Assembly: GCA_035630195.1 (NCBI GenBank)
Contig: DASQLD010000140.1
Span: forward strand, 1-10,969
DNA: 10,969 bases
Direction: 5' to 3'
Source: DASQDN01 sp035630195
GTDB lineage: Bacteria; Acidobacteriota; Terriglobia; Bryobacterales; Bryobacteraceae
A model generated the notes under the pieces. That model was given only the letters and a program-made list of their open reading frames with translations. It did no database searches and was not told the origin of the DNA. This document shows, piece by piece, positions 7,428 to 10,969 of the stretch (position 1 is its first letter; each line of letters opens with the position of its first letter). Made by a program: the position numbers and the translations under genes.

Positions 7428-7597
7428 GCTTCGAGGATATCAATGAGGTCCGGCAGCATTCTGCAGCGGGCTGGATTTACAAAGAAGACGGACTGGGACG
7501 TCTCAAACTGCCACGCGCCAGCGTTAGTTGCATTCAATTCGCTCCGCTGCGCGAGTTCCCTCTCTTGGAAGGTTGCGCCAGCCAAGGTTCTGCTCAC
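7421..7597 (-). CDS. possible small protein, 58 codons, unknown
   Basis: The stretch between the DUF4190-like gene and the sulfatase holds an open frame starting at GTG (7597-7595) and ending in a TGA that overlaps the sulfatase start by 7 nt. An AAGAG lies 4 nt upstream of the GTG. The peptide is mixed polar and hydrophobic, with no membrane segment; its end (FFVNPARCRMLPDLIDILEAC) has a plausible helix and two cysteines. I do not recognise it. Support is positional: it begins 7 nt after the previous stop and overlaps the next start, as the other genes of the chain do, and about 64% of its third codon bases are G or C. It could instead be a chance frame in a 177-bp spacer holding a promoter for the sulfatase. 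Confidence 0.33.
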   Translation of the reverse strand: MSRTLAGATFQERELAQRSELNATNAGAWQFETSQSVFFVNPARCRMLPDLIDILEAC

Positions 7598-7604
7598 GAA
7601 TCTC

Positions 7605-7847
7605 TTAGAGAATCCCGCCGCCCAGAATCAAGCGGAAAATCCCGAAGGCTACGGCCATAGCGTTCAAAACGATGCCGATGGTGGCAGCTCCGCTATTCCC
7701 CGGCTTCGATTTTGCGATGATTCCAACCACGAGCCCGATCGCGGCGAAGGGTATGTTAATCCAGTTCAGCGATCCAAGACAAGGAATAATGCCGATTCCC
7801 AATCCGAGTATGGCGAGAATGCCCCAAACCAAGCTAAGAATTTGCAT
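7605..7847 (-). CDS. small two-helix membrane protein, DUF4190-like
   Basis: This 80-aa protein is almost entirely hydrophobic, with two membrane segments (about residues 3-24 and 29-45) and a third weaker one near 55-75. They are joined by a short polar turn, KSKPGNSGAA, at 46-55. The pattern of a small Gly/Ile-rich hairpin with a KS..G turn (GLVVGIIAKSKPGNSGAATIGIVLN) is that of the DUF4190 family, whose function is unknown. Its start lies inside the DUF2752 gene (14-nt overlap), which makes coupled translation likely. The stop at 7607-7605 lies within a short inverted repeat TCTCTTAGAGA that is too small to count as a terminator. Confidence 0.72.
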   Translation of the reverse strand: MQILSLVWGILAILGLGIGIIPCLGSLNWINIPFAAIGLVVGIIAKSKPGNSGAATIGIVLNAMAVAFGIFRLILGGGIL

Positions 7848-8166
7848 GCCGGATGACTCGCATCATTGTATACGCAACTGCGATTACAAAGTTCAAAGTC
7901 AGTCCCGCGTAGAGAGCGATCGAACCGGTGTTGGCCGATAAGGCTTCCGGCCAGTCGCCCGAGCCGATATGGATGAATGCCGTTGTCATTCCGCAAAGAA
8001 CGCACCGGCCTCCCGATGTCTTTGTGGCGCACGCGGGAAACCAGCCGAGAAGCACGCTAGCCGGAAAAACCAACGGAGCTATTATGACGATCCCGCAGGC
8101 AACTCCCAAGATCTGCCAAACAATTCGAAGAGCTTGGGAAATGTCGCGAGAAAGATCAGGCTCCAT
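7834..8166 (-). CDS. DUF2752 family membrane protein
   Basis: With the ATG at 8166 this is a 110-aa protein. It has a membrane segment at about 17-40, then the DUF2752 core CATKTSGGRCVLCGMTTAF (C46, C55, C58) followed by GDWPEALSANTGSIALY, and a second membrane segment at about 84-103. The family has a conserved Cys-x-x-Cys-Gly-Met-Thr loop and no established function. An upstream ATG at 8208 would add 14 residues but would push the overlap with the preceding gene to over 50 nt. The 8166 start gives an 11-nt overlap and has GGGA about 7 nt upstream, so it is preferred. It sits between two other small membrane-protein genes, suggesting the three act together. Confidence 0.78.
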   Translation of the reverse strand: MEPDLSRDISQALRIVWQILGVACGIVIIAPLVFPASVLLGWFPACATKTSGGRCVLCGMTTAFIHIGSGDWPEALSANTGSIALYAGLTLNFVIAVAYTMMRVIRHANS

Positions 8167-8434
8167 ATTTGTCCCGGCAGTTAGCCGAGCAAAAATGAAA
8201 CGCCTCACCCTTGACGGTTTTTTGGAAGGACGTCGTGATGGGAACGAATGTGCCGCACACAGGGTCGCGCTTTAGTTCTCCACTGACTGGAACGGCGCCC
8301 TTACGAGGCTGATCCGGCGCTGGGGTGCCGGGCGCGGCCATTTCTTTCATGGCGGTGAAAATCATTCCCATAACCATGCGGAGAAACGCGATAAGGGCGA
8401 GACTAATGATGAGATAGAGGATCCCGCGGAGCAT
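8156..8434 (-). CDS. membrane-anchored small protein with YHS/TRASH-like cysteine tail
   Basis: This 92-aa protein has one N-terminal membrane helix (about residues 4-27), a Pro/Ala-rich linker at 34-50 and a C-terminal domain with VCGTFVP (C60) and FHFCSANCRDKY (H80, C82, C86). The C-x3-C plus upstream Cys pattern is that of small YHS/TRASH-like or PP0621-type domains, which probably bind a metal such as zinc or copper. Binding here is inferred from the residues only. It is the first gene of the minus-strand chain. Its end overlaps the DUF2752 start by 11 nt. No good Shine-Dalgarno is close to the ATG; a GGAGAG lies about 20 nt upstream inside the hairpin that follows the preceding gene. Confidence 0.75.
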   Translation of the reverse strand: MLRGILYLIISLALIAFLRMVMGMIFTAMKEMAAPGTPAPDQPRKGAVPVSGELKRDPVCGTFVPITTSFQKTVKGEAFHFCSANCRDKYGA

Positions 8435-8448
8435 GAATTGGCAGGAGA

Positions 8449-8479
8449 GGCGCTCTCCGGGGACTACCGGAAGAGCGCC
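8449..8479 (-). terminator. strong intergenic hairpin, possible terminator without a U-tract
   Basis: Bases 8449-8460 (GGCGCTCTCCGG) pair with 8467-8479 (CCGGAAGAGCGCC), giving 12 bp with one bulged A and a 6-nt loop. The hairpin starts 14 nt after the stop of the TPR gene ending at 8494. On the transcribed minus strand it is followed by TCTCCTGCC and not by a run of T, so it is not a classic intrinsic terminator. It could slow or end transcription, protect the 3' end of the upstream mRNA, or affect translation of the gene starting at 8434. A smaller competing stem (GGAGAG with CTCTCC) uses the same bases. Confidence 0.5.
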
Positions 8480-8493
8480 CGATTCAGACTTGT

Positions 8494-9648
8494 TTACTTC
8501 TTCTTAGCCGGAGCAGGCTTCTTGGCTCCCGGCGCTTGATATGTCGTCTCCACCTTTGAGCCCATGGTGGTGAGCATGCTCTTGGCAGGCTCGGCGAACT
8601 GGCCGTCTGGTTTCAGTTCAAGGTACTTCTGAAATGCTTGTGCTGTACCCTCGGGGAATGTGAGCGATCCATCGGGTTTAGCGACTGCTTTTCCGGTGAG
8701 GCAAATACCGATCTGGTAATGAGCATCGGCGTAATTCGGGTCGGCTTGAATCGCCTTCTGGAAGGTGCTACAGGCCGGGTCGGACTGACCCAAATTAGTC
8801 AATACCGCGCCGAGATTGTAGTAGTAGCGACCAGCCCCCGCCGGATCGATCTGAACTGCTTTATCGAGGGCAGCCGTCATTTCCGGGATCTTGCCTCCGC
8901 GGGCTAATGCGAGAGCGTAATTGTTGTAATAATTCGCATCGGTAGGAGCCAGCTCGATCGCCTTCTTGTAGTTCTCATAAGCAGCATTCAGAGCAGTATC
9001 CTTTTCCGCGCCGGTCTTGGTCTTCGAGATCTCGTTATGCGCCTCAGCCAGTTGGCCGAAAATGACATGCTGCTTGGGATCCATCGCCCCGGCCTTGTTG
9101 AAAGCTTCAATTGCGGCCGGATAATCCTTGGCGGTCATGGCAGTCATACCGGCGTTGAATGCGTCGTTCAACTCCTTATTCTTAGCCATTGCCGCTTGCC
9201 GTTCTTTCGTAGCTTTCTCAAGCGCAGCCTTCTGTTCGGCCGTCATTCCACGCTCTTGCTCTTTGGTGAGGGTCCCCGTTTCGACGGCCTTTTGTGTTTC
9301 CTGGCGCTGCGCCTTCATCTTTTGAAGGTCGAAGTTGATGACAGTAGGCTCGCCCAAACGAGACTTGACATTGTCGACGCTATCGACATCGGCGCCGTTT
9401 ACTTCCAGAACCACTTTGTAGGTTCCCAAGGGCAGGCCCGCGTGAAGATAATCGCCCTTCTTTTTCGTCTTTACTTTGTAATTGCCTTTGATGTCCTTGC
9501 GCTCAATCTTGATGAGCGCATCTTTTAGTGGCTGCCCGTCCTCACCTACCACTGTGCCTTCGATCTGCGAAGTCTGCGCGAATGCCGCGCCAGCGAACAG
9601 TAAGGTGATAGTCGTGAGACCCGGCAGCCGCCTCAAAAATGATGCCAT
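8494..9648 (-). CDS. secreted carboxypeptidase-regulatory-like / TPR protein
   Basis: This 384-aa protein begins with a Sec signal peptide (LTTITLLFAGAAFA, likely cut after A24). Next is a beta-sandwich of the carboxypeptidase-regulatory-like type at about 28-108 (IEGTVVGEDGQPLKDALIKI ... GTYKVVLEVNG). A charged, Gln/Lys/Glu-rich probable coiled coil spans 108-160. Several TPRs run from about 161 to 350, recognisable by their repeat ends (AIEAFNKAGAMDP, YKKAIELAPTD, LDKAVQIDP, FQKAIQADPNYADAHYQIG). The tail is Lys/Ala/Pro-rich (AKKPAPAKKK). Such proteins are common in Acidobacteriota and are thought to act as periplasmic scaffolds; the partner is unknown. A TAGGAGG sits 10 nt before the ATG, which fixes the start. 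Confidence 0.88.
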   Translation of the reverse strand: MASFLRRLPGLTTITLLFAGAAFAQTSQIEGTVVGEDGQPLKDALIKIERKDIKGNYKVKTKKKGDYLHAGLPLGTYKVVLEVNGADVDSVDNVKSRLGEPTVINFDLQKMKAQRQETQKAVETGTLTKEQERGMTAEQKAALEKATKERQAAMAKNKELNDAFNAGMTAMTAKDYPAAIEAFNKAGAMDPKQHVIFGQLAEAHNEISKTKTGAEKDTALNAAYENYKKAIELAPTDANYYNNYALALARGGKIPEMTAALDKAVQIDPAGAGRYYYNLGAVLTNLGQSDPACSTFQKAIQADPNYADAHYQIGICLTGKAVAKPDGSLTFPEGTAQAFQKYLELKPDGQFAEPAKSMLTTMGSKVETTYQAPGAKKPAPAKKK

Positions 9649-9658
9649 TGGGGGTGAG

Positions 9659-9665
9659 CCTCCTA
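9659..9665 (-). promoter_or_regulatory. strong Shine-Dalgarno for the secreted TPR protein
   Basis: The minus strand reads TAGGAGG followed by a 10-nt C-rich spacer and then ATG at 9648. It is the best match to the anti-Shine-Dalgarno sequence noticed in the window, in contrast to the weak or missing sites of the sulfatase, ccmB and MutS-like genes. It suggests high translation of the TPR protein and confirms its start. Confidence 0.75.
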
Positions 9666-9817
9666 CGTGGGTTTGGTCGCGTGTACTCTTAAGGATACTA
9701 CAAATCCTGGATCCTATTCTCCTGGACGTATGAACTGGCAGACGGTTCCAGTCCGGTAGATCAGCGTATCCTGATTACATCCCATTGCATCTCTAGCTAC
9801 GAGGCGAATCGCGCAAC
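9666..9817. promoter_or_regulatory. divergent intergenic region, presumed promoters for two TPR genes
   Basis: About 150 bp between the Shine-Dalgarno of the minus-strand TPR gene and the ATG at 9818. No gene is seen in it. Both flanking genes start here in opposite directions, so at least two promoters are expected, but no convincing -35/-10 pair stands out on either strand. A short inverted repeat, AGGAT/ATCCT with a 7-nt loop (about 9692-9708), and a nearby GGATCC could be part of an operator, but they are too small to be sure. Confidence 0.4.
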
Positions 9818-10684
9818 ATGAAAGGCTGGTTACCACTCTTAGCCGTAGCTATTGTCACGACCCCGGGCCTTTTGAAGGCCGCGCCGGCAGAGTTGGAGCG
9901 CGCCCGCCAGCTTTTCAGCCGGTCCCAATATCAAGCGGCTTTAACCATTCTGGCCCCATTTTCTTCCGCTGCCGACGGTCCTACGCAGGAATTGCTTGGT
10001 AAGACCTATTTCATGCTAGGCGAATACAAGAAAGCCGCGCAGGCGTTCGAGAAGGCAACTACGATCAGCCCGAGCAACTCGCCCTACTTCCACTGGCTCG
10101 GAAAGGCGCAGGGACGACGCGCCGAATCGTCCAGCCCTTTCACCGCTCCTGCGTACGCATCCAAAGCTCGGGATGCATTCGAAAAAGCGGTAGAACTCGA
10201 TGGTAAGAATCTCGAGGCAATCAATGATCTTTTCAGCTACTATCTTGAAGCCCCGGGCTTCTTGGGAGGCGGCGTCGACAAGGCGGCGAATCTGACTAAT
10301 CGGATCCAAGCCATCGATCCGGTGGAGTATCACTACGCGATGGCTCAGATTGCAGATAAGCGAAAAGACTATCAAGGAGCGGAATCGCATTTCCGCCGGG
10401 CGTTGGAATTGGCTCCACGTCAGGTCGGACGGATCATCGATCTGGCGAAATATCTCTCGGCGCACGGGAAAGAAAATGAGGGTGAGACGTTGTTCCTCCA
10501 GGCAGAGAAGATCGCGCCCAACGATCCGCGCGTCATGTTCGAACGCGCACAATACCTGATTCGCGCCAAAAAGAATTTGGATGTCGCCAAATCCCTGCTC
10601 GAACGGTATCTGAAGTCTCCTCTTACTTCTGACCATCCTCCCAGGGCAGAGGCGGAAAAACTGCTGAGGCAGGCCGGGGCATGA
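9818..10684 (+). CDS. secreted TPR repeat protein
   Basis: This 288-aa protein starts with a probable signal peptide (WLPLLAVAIVTTPGLLKAAPA, cut near residue 22-24). The rest is helical repeats: TPR-like units at about 24-52, 56-85 (GKTYFMLGEYKKAAQAFEKATTISPSN), 115-145 (ARDAFEKAVELDGKNLEAINDLF), 170-200 (AMAQIADKRKDYQGAESHFRRALELAP), 205-235 and 236-265. Between the third and fourth units is a conserved-looking break, EAPGFLGGGVDKA (144-156), where the helix pattern is interrupted by a Pro-Gly-rich loop. It probably works as a periplasmic protein-binding scaffold; no enzyme motif is seen. An ABC permease gene follows after 16 nt on the same strand, so the two may be co-transcribed. A GAGG lies about 13 nt before the ATG. 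Confidence 0.82.
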   Translation: MKGWLPLLAVAIVTTPGLLKAAPAELERARQLFSRSQYQAALTILAPFSSAADGPTQELLGKTYFMLGEYKKAAQAFEKATTISPSNSPYFHWLGKAQGRRAESSSPFTAPAYASKARDAFEKAVELDGKNLEAINDLFSYYLEAPGFLGGGVDKAANLTNRIQAIDPVEYHYAMAQIADKRKDYQGAESHFRRALELAPRQVGRIIDLAKYLSAHGKENEGETLFLQAEKIAPNDPRVMFERAQYLIRAKKNLDVAKSLLERYLKSPLTSDHPPRAEAEKLLRQAGA

Positions 10685-10700
10685 TGCCATCGAGTCGCGC

Positions 10701-10969
10701 ATGAATATCCGCGAAGCGTTGCGCTTCAGCTATCAGTCTCTTAGAGCCAACAAGATCCGGACACTGCTCACTGCACTCGGCCTCGTGATTGGCAATGCAT
10801 CTGTTATTTTGGTCGTCACAATCTCGCTCACCAGCCGGGATTACATCCTCGATCAAATCCGTGGCATCGGGTCGAATCTAGTCTACGCAAACTATGAGGC
10901 GGGCAGCCAAACAGCTACACAGGTAGAGGCGGACTTCGTCAAACTCTCTGACGTCGAAGCCGTCCGTCA
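10701..10969 (+). CDS. MacB/FtsX-type ABC transporter permease (partial, 3' end outside window)
   Basis: The first 89 codons are present. The N-terminus MNIREALRFSYQSLRANKIR leads into a membrane segment, TLLTALGLVIGNASVILVVT, followed by an extracytoplasmic stretch with LDQIRGIGSNLVYANYEAG. This is the pattern of the MacB-type periplasmic core permeases (short cytoplasmic amphipathic start, first helix with a GxxIG motif, then a QI..LGSN-like segment). Such permeases use an ATPase encoded nearby to drive export or envelope processes by mechanotransmission; no ATPase is visible inside the window. It begins 16 nt after the TPR gene. The start is the ATG at 10701, with no strong Shine-Dalgarno close by. 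Confidence 0.88.
   Translation, partial: MNIREALRFSYQSLRANKIRTLLTALGLVIGNASVILVVTISLTSRDYILDQIRGIGSNLVYANYEAGSQTATQVEADFVKLSDVEAVR

Noticed and set aside
7599..7615. Short palindrome TCTCTTAGAGA at the end of the DUF4190-like gene
   Set aside because: Five-base arms with a single central base cannot form a stable hairpin, and no T-run follows.
7062..7856. 264-codon plus-strand open frame
   Set aside because: It lies opposite the sulfatase, the spacer and the DUF4190-like gene, all of which have recognisable protein signatures; its product has no recognisable domain and an arginine/serine-rich shadow composition.
8167..8208. Upstream ATG for the DUF2752 gene, adding 14 residues
   Set aside because: It would overlap the cysteine-tail gene by over 50 nt, and the added residues do not resemble the family; the ATG at 8166 has a better placed purine-rich site.
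10016..10702. 228-codon minus-strand open frame
   Set aside because: It is antisense to the secreted TPR gene, whose repeat pattern is clear; the antisense product is not recognisable.
1..10969. CRISPR arrays, tandem repeats, insertion sequences, tRNA genes
   Set aside because: No regularly spaced repeats, transposase motifs or tRNA-like cloverleaf sequences were noticed on reading both strands by eye.

Overview
The window looks like a piece of a Gram-negative bacterial chromosome, most likely Acidobacteriota of the Solibacter/Bryobacter kind. This is inferred from gene content, since there is no rRNA or marker gene. The clues are Tat-exported enolase-superfamily and sulfatase enzymes, a secreted protein joining a carboxypeptidase-regulatory-like domain to TPRs, a MacB-type permease following a TPR lipoprotein-like gene, and moderately high GC. 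No tRNA, rRNA, insertion sequence, phage gene or CRISPR array was seen.

Layout. Positions 1-68 (minus) hold the first 22 codons of an exported protein that leaves the window. Divergent to it, 122-1873 (plus) encodes a membrane-anchored MutS-family ATPase. It converges, with only 8 bp between stops, on a long minus-strand chain running from 8434 down to 1882. In transcription order the chain is: a small membrane protein with a YHS/TRASH-like cysteine tail; a DUF2752 protein; a DUF4190-like two-helix membrane protein; a possible 58-codon ORF with a GTG start; a Tat-exported sulfatase; ccmB; ccmC; a 52-aa ccmD-like gene; a Tat-exported ManD-like sugar-acid dehydratase; and lhgO (L-2-hydroxyglutarate oxidase). 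Every junction is an overlap, a direct abutment or a gap of at most 8 nt if the 58-codon ORF is real. This suggests one polycistronic unit with translational coupling.

Upstream of that chain, 8494-9648 (minus) encodes a secreted carboxypeptidase-regulatory-like/TPR protein with a strong Shine-Dalgarno. It ends in a 12-bp hairpin that separates it from the chain. A 169-bp divergent intergenic region follows. Then on the plus strand come a secreted TPR protein (9818-10684) and the start of a MacB/FtsX-type ABC permease (10701 to the window end).

How the genes may work together. CcmB, CcmC and CcmD are membrane parts of System I cytochrome c maturation (heme export and handling), but the ATPase CcmA is not here and a sulfatase occupies the position upstream of ccmB. 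The sulfatase and the ManD-like enzyme suggest breakdown of sulfated or uronate-containing glycans outside the cytoplasm. LhgO feeds electrons from L-2-hydroxyglutarate to the respiratory chain. The link between cytochrome c assembly and these catabolic genes is inference from gene order.
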